A DNA stretch of 64,000 nt from Ovis canadensis (GCF_042477335.2 NC_091255.1:39534501-39598500); one strand, 5' to 3'; shown: positions 1 through 10,127, numbered from the stretch's first letter. Translations and numbers: made by a program. The notes: generated from the sequence alone by a model not told the origin.

Positions 1-664
1 CATGGCATCCGGTCACATCACTTCATGGGAAATAGATGGGGAAACAGTGGAAACACTGTCAGACTTTATTTTGGGGGGCTCCAAAATCACTGCAGATGGT
101 GATTGCAGCCATGAAATTCAAAGACACTCCTTGGAAGAAAAGTTATGACCAACCTAGATAGTATATTCAAAAGCAGAGACATTACTTTGCTGACTAAGGT
201 CCGTCTAGTCAAGGCTATGGTTTTTCCTGTGGTCATGTATGGATGTGAGAGTTGGACTGTGAAGAAGGCTGAGCACTGAAGAATTGATGCTTTTGAACTG
301 CGGTGTTGGAGAAGACTCTTGAGAGTCCCTTGGACTGCAAGGAGATCCAACCAGTCCATTCTGAAGGAGATCAGCCCTGGGATTTCTTTGGAAGGGATGA
401 TGCTAAAGCTGAAACTCCAGTACTTTGGCCACCTCATGCGAAGAGTTGACTCATTGGAAAAGACTCTGATGCTGGGAGGGATTGGGGGCAGGAGGGGAAG
501 GGGACGACAGAGGATGAGATGGCTGGATGGCATCACTGACTCGATGGACATGAGTCTGAGTGAACTCCGGGAGTTGGTGATGGACAGGGAGGCCTGGCGT
601 GCTGCGATTCATGGGGTCGCAAAGAGTCGGGCACGACTGAGCGACTGAACTGAACTGAACTGAA
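1..664 (+). mobile_element. BovB (RTE) LINE, 3' end, cut by window edge
   Basis: This is the 3' part of a BovB retrotransposon: the end of the ORF2 reverse-transcriptase protein, then the typical terminal CTGAACTGAACTGAA tail. The frame 319-648 gives the familiar C-terminal stretch ([17 protein letters not shown]). The copy is dead: there is a stop after the KKAEH box (TGA at 278-280) and a G6 run near 73-78 where a sister copy has GGG. The left end lies outside the window. Confidence 0.95.
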
Positions 665-1196
665 AGATGAGGAGTGGGTCAGCTGGGCACGTCTTTGGAA
701 CTGAACATGCCAGTTTCAGAATGTCATCTGTGAACAGTTCCCCACTTCATAGCCCTCTAAGGTAGTATATTTTGGAAGAAGGAAGTTCTTTTCAGCCACG
801 AAAGAAGTTGTGTTTCTCACATCAAGATAACTGCCAGTCGTCTGTGAGCTCGTCACCTTGAGCTTTGGTTGTGCTCTCACCCGTGTGCCAGCTGCTCTCT
901 GTCCCCTTCACTCCCCTGTCTGACTCTATATAGACAGAAACTCTAGGGGCAAGTGCGAGGCGATAAGGGGAAGGGAGAGGTCAGCACCTTCACATAATAG
1001 AGAGCTAAGCTGATCCTTGGGCAGGAATCTTTAACACGCTTTATTAAACAAGTAAGCTGACAAGTAGGAAGCAGTTTCATTCCATGAGTCTCTGCTGTTT
1101 ACATAAAAACCAGAAGGGCCTGATTGACATTCTCATGGGGTAAAGGTGGGGAGGGAATATGAGATGGTTTGGGCTCATGAGAGGGAATGTATGAGT
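665..1196. other. Repeat-poor upstream block with TEAD/FOX/GATA-like motifs
   Basis: No recognisable repeat or coding frame. Visible motif matches are CATTCCA (1078-1084, TEAD/M-CAT type), TGTTTAC (1096-1102, forkhead type), GGAATGT (1184-1190, TEAD on the other strand) and GATAAG (962-967). The block is about 28 kb upstream of the MYOCD start codon. Regulatory activity is an inference only. Confidence 0.3.
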
Positions 1197-1453
1197 GATC
1201 TCAGGCTGCCATGACAGAGTCCGCAGACGGGCTGGCTCAACAGAACTTCATGTCCTCACAGTTCTGAAGGTCAAGGTGTCAGTGGGGTTGGTTTCTTTTG
1301 AGGCCTCTCTTCTTGGCTTGGAGGTGGCTATCTTTTTGCTGTGTCTTCACTTAGTCTTTCTCCTGTGCAAGCACCTGCCTGGTATCTCTCTGCGTTCTAT
1401 TTGCCCACTCTTATAAGGACTCAGACTAGAGTAGGGCTCCCTACAACAACCTC

Positions 1454-2062
1454 AAACCAGAGACATCACTTTGCGAACAAAGGTCTGTCTAGTCAAAGCA
1501 ATGGTTTTTCCAGTAGTCATGTACAAATGTGAGAGTCGGACTATAAAGAAGACTGAGCACCAAAGAATTTATGCTTTTGAATTGTGGTGCTAGAGAAAAC
1601 TCTTGAGAGTCCCTTGGCCTGCAAGGAGATCAAACCAGTCAATCCTAAAGGAAATCAACCCTGAGTATTCATTGGAAGGCCTGATGCTGAAGCTGATCAA
1701 TCCTAAAGGTAATCAACCCTGAATATTCATTGGAAGGACTGATGCTGAAGCTGGTCAATCCTAAAGGAAATCAACCCTGAATATTCACTGGAAGGACTGA
1801 TGCTGAAGCTGAAGCTCTAATACCTTGGCCGCCTGATCCGAAGAGACAACTCATTGGAAAAGACCCTAATACTGGGAAAGATTGAAGGAGAAGGGGGCGG
1901 CTGAAGATGAGATGGTTAGATAGTGTCACCGACTCAATGGATATGAGTATGAGTAAACTCCAGGAGACGGTGAAGGACAGAGGAGATTGGCATGCTGCAG
2001 TCCATGGGGTCACAAAAAGTTGGACGCAACTTAGCAACTGATCAACAACAACAAACAACAGC
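1454..2062 (+). mobile_element. BovB-derived 3' fragment (older type, CAACAACAA tail)
   Basis: A diverged BovB 3' fragment starting in the reverse-transcriptase C-terminal region and ending in a GATCAACAACAACAAACAACA tail. It carries stops and base changes and an internal 58-bp triplication (1641-1814). It is inserted inside an MLT1 LTR. Confidence 0.9.
1641..1814 (+). repeat. 58-bp tandem triplication inside BovB
   Basis: Three head-to-tail units (1641-1698, 1699-1756, 1757-1814) each begin AATCCTAAAGG and end near GATGCTGAAGCTG. Other BovB copies in the window (for example 57,380-57,440) hold a single unit, so the expansion is specific to this copy. The units differ at a few positions. Confidence 0.95.
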
Positions 2063-2165
2063 CTCATTTTAACTTAATCACCTCTTTAAAGACCCCATCT
2101 CTGGAGATAATCACATTCTGGTGTGTGGATTGTTAAAGACTTCAACATACGAATTTTGAGAGGCT

Positions 2166-3250
2166 ACCATTTGGCTCATAACAGAAGAATATGTAAAAAC
2201 ACCAAAATCAAGCTTCATTTTCATCACAAATTTTCTCAAGGCAGAGTTAGACATTGGACCCAGGAAAATGGAAAGCTAAATATGTTTTCTAAAAAGCAGC
2301 CATATGCTGGTAAATGTTTAACCGCCATCTGTCATTGTGGTGACATGATTGGTAGTATTTGACAATGTCTGTGGTGTAAATACTCCCACTACCATCTATT
2401 TCAGTTAACACCGTGATGTCGCTGAAGCTGGAGCTGGGAAGAGATGCGTGCACGCAAACATCAGGAACATGCCAAGCTGCCTCCAGCACACCTGCAGAGA
2501 CTGGGATGGTGCAGGGGTGTCGTCTCAATGGGGCCAGATTCCCTCTTCCACAGTTACCTCGGGTTTGAAGTCCCTCCTCACTCCCTACAACCTCTTGGTT
2601 CTCTAATCTGGCAAACTGAAGATCTATGAATCAAAAGTTTCCCTTTCCCTTTCACCTGGACCCCAGATATTTTAATACCAATATACAAAATCCTTGATAG
2701 AACTGATTTCAGTTCTCTGTACTGGACAAATCGCCTAAATCGTCAGGGAGGAAAAGCAGATGTATAAAATTATTCCACAGTCTCCAAAAGGGAACTGATT
2801 TGTTAAGTCAGAAAAAATGCACCCCCCCCTTCAATAACAGTCATTGAAGTAATTATAGATCACCTGATCTCTAATATGCATTTTCAACATTCTTTGGGAA
2901 GATTTTATACTTACGAAGCTGGTCCTGAAAAGGGAGCAGACTGACATCAGAAAATACTTATTAGCAATTGAAAAATGACAGATACTTAAAATTAATAAAG
3001 GCAACACATGTCAAATGGAACCTGTATAAAAACTGCATAATTTAATTATAGTACAAAATCAAGAAGTTTCCCTATGATTTGGGATATGAACACCAAGAAA
3101 CACCTAAGCTCAAATGACATTAAAGGGTTAAAATTAAAATATATAGAAAGATATCAGTTGCAGATGAAAACAAACAGAGGTAGTAATACTACCAACAAAT
3201 AAAGACAAATCCAAGGTAAGAAGTTTTTAGTGACACAGATTATGTACCGT
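2166..3250. other. Intergenic DNA, no recognised feature
   Basis: AT-rich sequence with no repeat I can name and no convincing coding frame. A C8 run is at 2822-2829. Confidence 0.5.
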
Positions 3251-3368
3251 TTACTGTTCCTTCAGCTATAAAACAGAGGAAATAATAAGTGATACTTAGA
3301 AAATAATGGAGAAAATAATAAGTTCTATTGGAATACTGAGATGATGCTTGAAAGTATTTAGTGCAATG

Positions 3369-3678
3369 CTCAGTTCAGTCGTTCAGTCGTGTCCGACTCT
3401 GTGACCCCATGGACTACAGCACACCAGGCTTCCCTGTCCATCATCAACTCCCACAGCTTGCTCAAACTCATGCCCATCAAGTCGGTGTTGCCATCCAAGT
3501 ATCTCACTGTCTGTCGTCCCCTTCTCCTCCTTCCTTTGGTCTTTCCCAGCATCAGGGTCTTTTCCAGTGAGTCAGTTCTTTGCATCAGGTGGCCAAAGTA
3601 TTGGAGCTTCAGCTTTAGCATCAGTCCTTCCAATGAATATTCAGGACTGATTTCCTTTAGGACTGACTGGTTTGATCT
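3369..3678 (-). mobile_element. BovB 3' end fragment
   Basis: Reads as the complement of the BovB terminal region. It begins with the reversed tail (CAGTTCAGTCGTTCAGTCG) and ends in the reverse-transcriptase C-terminus. The 3370-3633 minus frame is a relic of ORF2, not a gene. Confidence 0.95.
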
Positions 3679-3686
3679 TAGTTAGT

Positions 3687-3952
3687 AAATGGCACCCCAC
3701 TCCAGTACTCTTGCCTGGAAAATCTTACGGACAGAGGAGCCTGGTAGGCTGCAGTCCATGGGATCGCTAAGAGTTGGACACAACTGAGCGACTTCACTTT
3801 CACTTTTCACTTTCATGCATTGGAGAAGGAAATGGCAACCCACTCCAGTGTTCTTGCCTGGAGAATCCCAAGGATGGGGGAGCCTGGTGGGCTGCCATCT
3901 ATGGGGTCGCACAGAGTCGGACACGACTGAAGTGACTTAGCAGCAGCAGCAG
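3687..3952 (+). mobile_element. BOV-A2 dimeric SINE
   Basis: Two related monomers joined by the CACTTTCACTTTTCACTTTCATGCA linker and ending in (AGC)n. This is the standard dimeric BOV-A2 structure. It abuts the BovB fragment immediately to its left. Confidence 0.95.
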
Positions 3953-4000
3953 TATAATGCTACCTGGTTCATAAAAAGAGTTAAATGAATGATGATTATG

Positions 4001-4690
4001 TAAAACAAGAGACATCATTGACCAATTAGTTCAAAATTTCTCTCATATCTCACCTTTGTTCTCCAGTCCCATTTCTATGACCCTAGCATAATCTCTCCTT
4101 AAATTTCTGATGGATTATAAAAATAATCCACTATCTGCTCTCCTTGTCTCCAGTTTTACAAACTTCAATCCACCCTGCACAGATTAATCCTCTTAGAACA
4201 CTATTTTTAGTATGCCACGTTTTGGCTCAAAATTTATATACAAGATGAACTCCAAACTTTCCAGCTTGTTATTCAAAGCCCTTTAAAATCTTCTGTGATC
4301 CCACCTTTATTTACAGGCTTATGCTGTGCTGCTTCCCTATATGAACTCTCCACCCCAGGAGTGTCTATGTTTTCTATAGCCCTGAAACGTACTTGAATCA
4401 CTTCTCTCTGTGTGACTTTCTTTGTCCACATGTGTAACCTATTTCCATGTCAGCGGTCCCTGCTTCCACCCCTCCATCCCAGCTAGATCTTCCTTTCTCC
4501 TCCTCGAATGCAGTCTAGCTCCTTCTACAAAGAAACATTCATCTTAAATGTCCAAGGAATTAAGTGCTGTATTCTAATACTTAAGTAGATCCTACCTTGT
4601 GTCATTACCGTACATCATCAAATTCAAAAGTATTGACTGTAAGAGAAAATATTGTATGAACCACTAAGAAAGAGAAAAACCTTCCAAGTA
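4001..4690 (+). mobile_element. Probable ancient L2 fragment
   Basis: Around 4200-4340, GGCTCAAAA...CCAAACTTTCCAGC...TTCAAAGCCCTT resembles the L2 3' region (compare the similar piece at 47,500-47,605). The remainder to 4690 is unassigned. Confidence 0.4.
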
Positions 4691-4708
4691 CAGTGTGACA
4701 TTTCATTA

Positions 4709-5165
4709 GTTTTTTTTTTTTCTTTTCTTGGTTGAAGTATGGTTGTGTTGGTTTCAGATGTTCAGCAGAGTGATTCAGATAGAGATACAGATATTCCTTT
4801 TCAGATTCTTTTCCCTTCGAGGTTATTACAAAATCCTGAGCACAGTTCCCTGTGCTATCAGGGCATCCCTGATCACTCGGCTGGTTAAGAATCTGCTTGT
4901 ATTGTGGGAGACCTGGCTTCCATCCCTGGGTTGGGAAGATCCCCTGGAGAAGGGAAAGGCTACCCACTCCAGTATTCTGGGCCTGGAGAATTCCCTGGAC
5001 TGTACAGTACATGGGGTCACAAAGAGTCAGACATGACTGAGCGACTTGCGCTTTTCCTTTCCCTGCGCTATACAGCACGTCCTTGTTGGTTGTTTGTTTT
5101 AGGTACGGTAGCAGAGCGTGTATATGTTAATCGCAAGCTCTTCACTTACACCTCCCCCTTTCCGC
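4709..5165 (-). mobile_element. Cetartiodactyl L1 3' end, split by Bov-tA
   Basis: A poly-T run, then GGTTGAAGTATGGTTG and TTATTACAAAATCCTGAGCA, is the reverse complement of a cetartiodactyl L1 3' UTR. It continues after the Bov-tA insert as CCTGCGCTATACAGCACGTCCTTGTTG. Confidence 0.85.
4859..5058 (+). mobile_element. Bov-tA SINE inserted in L1
   Basis: A tRNA-derived head (GGCATCCCTGATCACTCGGCTGG) followed by the BovB-like body ending ACATGACTGAGCGACTT. It is flanked by the 13-bp target-site duplication TTCCCTGTGCTAT / TTCCCTGCGCTAT (4846-4858 and 5059-5071), which matches host L1 sequence. Confidence 0.95.
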
Positions 5166-5185
5166 TTTGCATGCCATTGATTTTT

Positions 5186-5378
5186 CTAATATTTGTTTAT
5201 TTGTTTATTTATGGCTGTTTCAGGCCTTTGTTGTGGCACTAGCTTCTGTCTAGTGATGGTGTGTGGGCTCAGTGGTTGCCTTGAGGCATGTGGGACTTAG
5301 TTTCCCAACCAGAGATCGAACCCGCATCCCCTGCACTGGAAGGCAGATTCTTAACCACTGGACCACTGGGGAAGTCCC
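5186..5378 (-). mobile_element. CHR-type tRNA-derived SINE
   Basis: It ends with the reversed tRNA head ATTCTTAACCACTGGACCAC...GGAAGTCCC and has the reversed B-box region AGATCGAACCC. Diverged 17-18 bp duplications starting TGCATG flank it (5168-5185 and 5379-5397). Confidence 0.9.
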
Positions 5379-5418
5379 TGCATGTCACTGATTCTTTAAG
5401 AGGTGTTATTTTGGGGGT

Positions 5419-5672
5419 GATGTGAAGCTGAAGCTCCAACACTTTGGCCACCTCATGCAAAGAGCCGACTTATTGGAAAAGACCCTGATGCTGGAAACGA
5501 TTGAAGGCAAAAGGAGGAGGAGGCAGCAGAGGATGAGATGATTAGATAGCATCACTGATTCAATAGACATGAACCAGCAAGCTCAGGGAGATAGTGAAGG
5601 ACAGGGGAGCCTGGCGTGCTGTAGCCTATAGGGTCGAAAAGAGTTGGACGCGACTGAACAACAACAACAAAA
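5419..5672 (+). mobile_element. BovB 3' fragment (CAACAACAA tail)
   Basis: Starts at GATGTGAAGCTGAAGCTCC, runs through the FGHLM-coding region and ends ACTGAACAACAACAACAAAAG. It belongs to the older tail type. Confidence 0.92.
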
Positions 5673-6008
5673 GATAGAAAAATGTGCATCTTGGATGCAG
5701 TGAAATATAGTGGGAGATTCATACACACGTTCATTCACTCAGTACCTATTTCCTGAGCAAGTTTACTCAGTAACTGTAACCTACCATGAGCTCAGCACTG
5801 TGCCAAGGACGTCCACGGCCAATACAGACAAGGCACCTACATTCAAGCTCGTACTTTGTTGTACTGATGCTTTTTACGGCCTTTACCCCCTAGGAGGATG
5901 GTAAGGTTCTAAAGGTAGAAAGTAATGGATTGCAATTTATGTCCCCTGGTAGGTAGTATATCACATAATTTTGCACATAGTAGGCACTCTAAATATTTAA
6001 AGTGAGGT
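5673..6008 (-). mobile_element. L2 fragment plus unassigned flank
   Basis: 5725-5860 (CATTCACTCAGTACC...GAGCTCAGCACTGTGCCAAGG...AATACAGACAAGGCACCTACATTC) matches the reversed L2 3' end. The remaining bases are unassigned. Confidence 0.6.
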
Positions 6009-6020
6009 AATGAGTAAAAA

Positions 6021-6747
6021 GTGAAAGAGGAGAGTGAAAAAGTTGGCATAAAGCTCAACATTCAGAAAACGAAGATCATGGCATCCGGTCCCATCACTTC
6101 ATGGGAAATAGATGGGGAAACAGTGGAAACACTGTCAGACTTTATTCTTTTGGGCTCCAAAATCACTGCAGATGGTGACTGCAGCCATGAAATTCAAAGA
6201 CGCTTACTCCTTAGAAGAAAAGTTATGACCAACCTAGATAGCATATTGAAAAGCAGAGACTTTACTTTGCCAACAAAGGTCCGTCTAGTCAAGGCTATGG
6301 TTTTTCCTGTGGTCATGTATGGATGTGAGAGTTGGACTGTGAAGAAGGCTGAGCACCGAAGAATTGATGCTTTTGAACTGTGGTGCTGGAGAAGACTCTT
6401 GAGAGTCCCTTGGACTGCAAGGAGATCCAACCAGTCCATTCTGAAGGAGATCAGCCCTGGGATTTCTTTGGAAGGAATGATGGGAAAGCTGAAACTCCAG
6501 TACTCTGGCCACCTCATGCGAAGAGTTGACTCATTGGAAAAGACTCTGATGCTAGGAGGGATTGGAGGCAGGAGGAGAAGAGGACGACCGAGGATGAGAT
6601 GGCTGGATGGCATCACTGACTCGATGGACATGAGTCTGAGTGAACTCCGGGAGTTGGTGATGGACAGGGAGGCCTGGTGTGCTGGGATTCATGGGGTCGC
6701 AAAGAGTCGGACATGACTGAGCAACTGAACTGAACTGAACTGAACTG
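6021..6747 (+). mobile_element. BovB 3' end with the longest open frame in the window
   Basis: A 231-residue open frame (6021-6716) covers the C-terminal part of the BovB ORF2 protein. It holds the segments [39 protein letters not shown] and [17 protein letters not shown]. The catalytic reverse-transcriptase core is upstream of the 5' truncation, so the frame is not functional. The terminal repeat is CTGAACTGAACTGAACTGAA. A perfect 12-bp target-site duplication AATGAGTAAAAA flanks it (6009-6020, 6748-6759). Confidence 0.95.
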
Positions 6748-6760
6748 AATGAGTAAAAAT

Positions 6761-6848
6761 GGGACAGTGGAGGACAAGGAAGTCTGGCGTGCTGCAGTCC
6801 ATGGGGTCACAAAGAGTTGGACACGACTTAGTGACTGAACAACAACAA
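6761..6848 (+). mobile_element. Short BovB-tail SINE at a reused target
   Basis: About 88 bases carrying only the last part of the BovB/Bov-tA body (GCAGTCCATGGGGTCACAAAG...GTGACTGAACAACAACAA). The 10-bp word GAGTAAAAAT flanks it (6751-6760 and 6850-6859). That word is also the duplication of the adjacent BovB. Confidence 0.8.
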
Positions 6849-6859
6849 GGAGTAAAAAT

Positions 6860-7222
6860 AGATGTACATAGTGTAATAAAGTCTGTTCTAAATTCAGACA
6901 CAAGAGAATACACAGTCTGTTAAAGCTAATTAGCTTATAGGTCTCTCAATGTGCATCTTTACAGGACTTCATCAGTCAGGAGGGAAAGATTCAAAAACTG
7001 GGTGAAGCAATTTTGTTGTGTTGATGTGCCCAGGAGCTGACTCAAGGATTCACAGGGGTCAGGGGAGAGGGGGCAGAGGAACACCAGAAAATTAGAATCA
7101 ATGCATCATTCACACTGCTTTATGAAATTACTTTCTCCCCAGTTATTTACAATAACAAGTCAGCTATTGTCATTTGTTAATTTCAGATTTCTGGTTTTCA
7201 TTGTTTATGAGCCACCCTAGGG
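6860..7222. other. Intergenic DNA, no recognised feature
   Basis: Single-copy-looking sequence; no repeat or coding frame recognised. Confidence 0.5.
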
Positions 7223-7498
7223 TCAATGGCACCCCACTCCAGTACTCTTGCCTGGCAAATCCCATGGACGGAGGAGCCTGGTAGGCTGCAGTCCATGGGG
7301 TCGCGAAGAGTCGGACACGACTGAGTGACTTCACTTTCACGTTTCACTTTCATGCATTGGAGAAGGAAATGGCAACCCACTCCAGTGCTCTTGCCTGGAG
7401 AATCCCAGGGGTGGCGGAGCCTGGTGGGTTGCCGTCTATGGGGTCACACAGAGTTGGACACGACTGAAGCAACTTAGCAGCAGCAGCAGCAGCAGCAG
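7223..7498 (+). mobile_element. BOV-A2 dimeric SINE with CAG-repeat tail
   Basis: Both monomers and the CACTTTCACG...TTTCACTTTCATGCA linker are present. The tail is a clean (CAG)n run at about 7479-7498. Confidence 0.95.
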
Positions 7499-7934
7499 GG
7501 TCCACTATGTCTAGGAATTTTCCTTTGTCCTGGGGATTCAGTCACCTGGGAAGTCACCAAGTCAGGGGTGGGTGCAGACTGTCCCCCAGCATCTCAGCCT
7601 CTCATTACAGCTCTGTCCTTCTCCTCTTCAAGTTTCTTTAGGAACCTGAGGGTTCTCGGGTTTGCAAGATACACCCCCTTGAGAACAACAAGGGCCCACT
7701 GCAATCTTGATTAGCTGGGAATCCTCATTCTCGGGAGTTCTGAGCACACTCCTTGCAGCACTGAGCAAGGAGAGGACGGCGTAGGCTGCCAGCAATGCTC
7801 ATTTATTGGATCAACAAACTTGTAAAGAGGTTTGCGGTGTGCCTTGTTCTTAGGTAGCAGAGCCCATACAGTGATGAAGACACTCTCACGTGACTGCGAT
7901 GCTTCCTTAAAGGATGACCGCCCTTCAGAGAACT
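7499..7934. other. Intergenic DNA, no recognised feature
   Basis: No repeat or gene recognised. Confidence 0.5.
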
Positions 7935-7972
7935 GTCGTACTTTTCATTTTTTAAATTGGTTTATGTTGTTT

Positions 7973-8152
7973 AGCTGGTGAAGAATCTGCCTTCCATGCG
8001 GGAGACCTTGGTCTGATCCCTGGGTTGGGAAGATCCCCTGGAGAAGGGAAAGGCTACCCACTCCAGTATTCTGGGCCTGGAGAATTCCACGGACTGTATA
8101 GTCCATGGGGTCGCAAAGAGTCAGACACGACTGAGCGGCTTTCACTTTCACG
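7973..8152 (+). mobile_element. Bov-tA SINE
   Basis: Complete Bov-tA body inserted in the CHR element. The 8-bp word TGTTGTTT flanks it (7965-7972 and 8153-8160). Confidence 0.92.
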
Positions 8153-8194
8153 TGTTGTTTTTCGCTGTGCTGGGTCTTCACTGCTCGGTGCGGG

Positions 8195-8299
8195 CTTTCT
8201 CTAGCTGCGGCGGGCACAGGGCTCTCTCTAGCTGTGGCGGGCACAGGACTCTCTCTAGCTCTGGCGGGCACAGGGCTCTCTCTAGCTCTGGCAAGAGGG
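8195..8299. repeat. 27-bp tandem repeat, about 3.9 copies, inside a CHR SINE
   Basis: Units at 8195-8221, 8222-8248, 8249-8275 and 8276-8299 share CTCTCTAGCTSTGGCGGGCACAG. Because 27 is a multiple of three, the + frame 8152-8409 reads as a 9-residue periodic peptide (…LSSxGGHRA…). This is a by-product of the repeat, not a gene. Confidence 0.95.
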
Positions 8300-8484
8300 C
8301 TGCTCATTGCAGTGGTTCCTCTTGTTGCACAGGCTCTAGGTGCGCGTGCTCAGTAGTTTCAGTGCAGCGGCTTTCTTGCCCCACAGCATGTGGGACCTTC
8401 CTGGGCTAGGGACTGAACCCATGTCCCCTCCATTGATAGGTGCATGTTTAACCGCTGGACCACCAAGGAAGTTCCTCACTTGGA

Positions 8485-8650
8485 GGAACCCTCATAACCA
8501 CCCAGTGTAATAGCCAGGGAACATCTCAGTCCCATTTCACAGATGAGGAAGGTGAGGCCCAGAGACATTCAGAGAACTGCCCGAACCTGGATGGCTACAG
8601 AGGCTTCCCAAACTCAAGCCTCTTGACTGTAAATCAAATGCTTTCTGCCA
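8485..8650 (+). mobile_element. MIR SINE fragment
   Basis: TCCCATTTCACAGATGAGGAAGGTGAGGCCCAGAGA followed by GAACTGCCCGAACCTGGATGGC follows the MIR core and 3' region. Confidence 0.85.
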
Positions 8651-9948
8651 GATTATCATGCCAGGGATATCAGAGAAAATGGATGGAATTTCAGAGTAAT
8701 CCCACAGAAGTCCTGGATGGCATTCTAGAAGCATCACCCCCACCCCACAACCTCCAAACACAACATCAGAGGGTCAAACCAAAGAATGCCAACTGAACTG
8801 AGCATCTGAAGGTCCAAGTGGCAATGACACACGGAAGGCTCTGTGCAAACCACGTTAGCGATGGAAAGTGACTGGGAAATAGTCGATGTCCCTGAGTGTT
8901 TCATTCAAACTCTCTGCTCTCATCTGTGGCTCGGCCTGACCAAAGAGCTCCAGATGGCATGGACAGTGTCTGGGGCCAGTCTCGGGGTTATGTTAAGACT
9001 GCAGGTTGGCCTCTTGCCACGTTGGGCCTTCGCTCTGTCCTCCCGCAATGACCCTGGCCCATTTCGACTGGCTGAATTATTTAAATATTGTACATTGCTA
9101 GTTAATAGACACAACATATTGAAAGTTTTACAATCAAATATTTATGCTGCTCAAAAACATTTTCCATGATCTTTAAACAGCCATGTCATCTATTTATTTT
9201 CATTCTCTGATCTTTCTGTTTTGTATCAGAATCGGAGAATTTAGCCTATTTACCCAGAAGTAAATATTATGATGAAAACATGGGGCGGCTCAAAAGTAGA
9301 CTTAGGAAAGTGCAGAAGTATTTTGTGTCAGTGTCAATTGCACAACAGCCTCTGCATGGCAATAAATTAAGACATTTCTTTGGGATGCTTGAAGAATGGA
9401 GATTAATGTTTCATGGCCAGACCCTGCCTCCGTGATGGAGCAGCCTCACCATCCTTTCTGTCCACTCGCTCCTTTTGTAAAATGCAGAGAAAGTCTTCTG
9501 GGTCAGGGAGAGGCCATTTGCCGGTGACTTCAATCAACGAAATACACTGGATATGGAACCTGGAGCTGCAAGTAAGAGCTGACACTCGATAATCCGAAAC
9601 CTTGTTTGGCAGCTGAAGGACACACAGCCCTCAGCTTGGTCCTCTTTTTTTGCAGATACTCCTAACTTCTGAGTTCTTCTCCCTAACTCTGTCCTTGGTG
9701 ATGCTTTATTAGGCCTGAAAGCTGGTCACCTTGTTTCAGGGGCAACTTCTCTCTGCCCTAGAGAGAGTCTAGCCAGTATTTCCTCATTACTGGGTTAGAG
9801 AGAAAGGCCCTCCTTGAATATCAGTGTCCTTTCCAAAAAAATAGTCTTACAGATGCAAAGAAGGCACCAGAGAATCAAAGGGCCAGGAAACATGGTCTCT
9901 GGGATGAGACTCGGATCCCCATGTCTCACTTTAGGCTTAAGATCTAAT
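8651..9948. other. Intergenic DNA, no recognised feature
   Basis: About 1.3 kb without a repeat I can name. The frames at 8843-9169 and 9403-9585 lack family similarity I can recognise and are probably chance. Confidence 0.45.
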
Positions 9949-10117
9949 TTCAAGGGACTTCCCTGGTGGCCCAGTGGCTAAGACTCCTTGCTTCCAATGC
10001 AGGGCGTCTGGGTTTGATCCCTGGTCAGGGAACTAGATCCCCCATGCTGCGATTAGCAATCCCGCATGCTGCAACAAAGACTCGTACAGCCAAATTAAAA
10101 AAGAAAAAAAATTTGAA
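9949..10117 (+). mobile_element. CHR-type SINE
   Basis: GGGACTTCCCTGGTGGCCC head, GGGTTTGATCCCTGGTC B-box region and an A-rich tail. A 10-bp duplication AAGATCTAAT flanks it (9939-9948 and 10118-10127). Confidence 0.95.
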
Positions 10118-10127
10118 AAGATCTAAT

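Larger units (their letters stand above)
1197..2165 (-). mobile_element. MLT1-type MaLR LTR, split by a BovB insertion
   Basis: 1197-1453 matches the 3' half of an MLT1 LTR read backwards (complement of the CTGTGAGAA...GCCATAACA end, then the TTATAAG box at 1410-1416). The rest of the LTR resumes at 2063-2165 (complement of the ...TTCATATGTTGAAG 5' part). The join falls in the CCTCA word present on both sides, consistent with a target-site duplication of the BovB insert at 1454-2062. Confidence 0.8.
3251..4000 (-). mobile_element. MIR SINE remnant, split by BovB and BOV-A2
   Basis: 3251-3368 (TATAAAACAGAGGAAATAATA followed by GATGATGCTTGAAAGTATTTAGTGC) and 3953-4000 (ATGCTACCTGGTTCATAA then TTAAATGAATGATGATTAT) match the two halves of a reverse-oriented MIR. 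The inserts at 3369-3678 and 3687-3952 separate them. The word AATGCT occurs on both sides of the composite insertion. Confidence 0.55.
7935..8475 (-). mobile_element. CHR-type SINE (long form), split by Bov-tA
   Basis: A reversed CHR SINE: TTCGCTGTGCTGGGTCTTCACTG at the tail side, and GGGACTGAACCCATG...AACCGCTGGACCACCAAGGAAG at the tRNA head. It contains a local 27-bp expansion (8195-8299) and is interrupted at 7973-8152. Confidence 0.88.

Noticed and set aside
6021-6716. 231-residue open frame as a gene
   Set aside because: It is the C-terminal part of the BovB ORF2 protein, 5' truncated, flanked by a target-site duplication, and without the catalytic core.
8195-8299. CRISPR-like array
   Set aside because: The 27-bp units are contiguous with no spacers, and the DNA is mammalian.
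8152-8409. Peptide with a 9-residue repeat as a structural or signalling protein
   Set aside because: The periodicity comes from a 27-bp tandem expansion inside a reversed CHR SINE.
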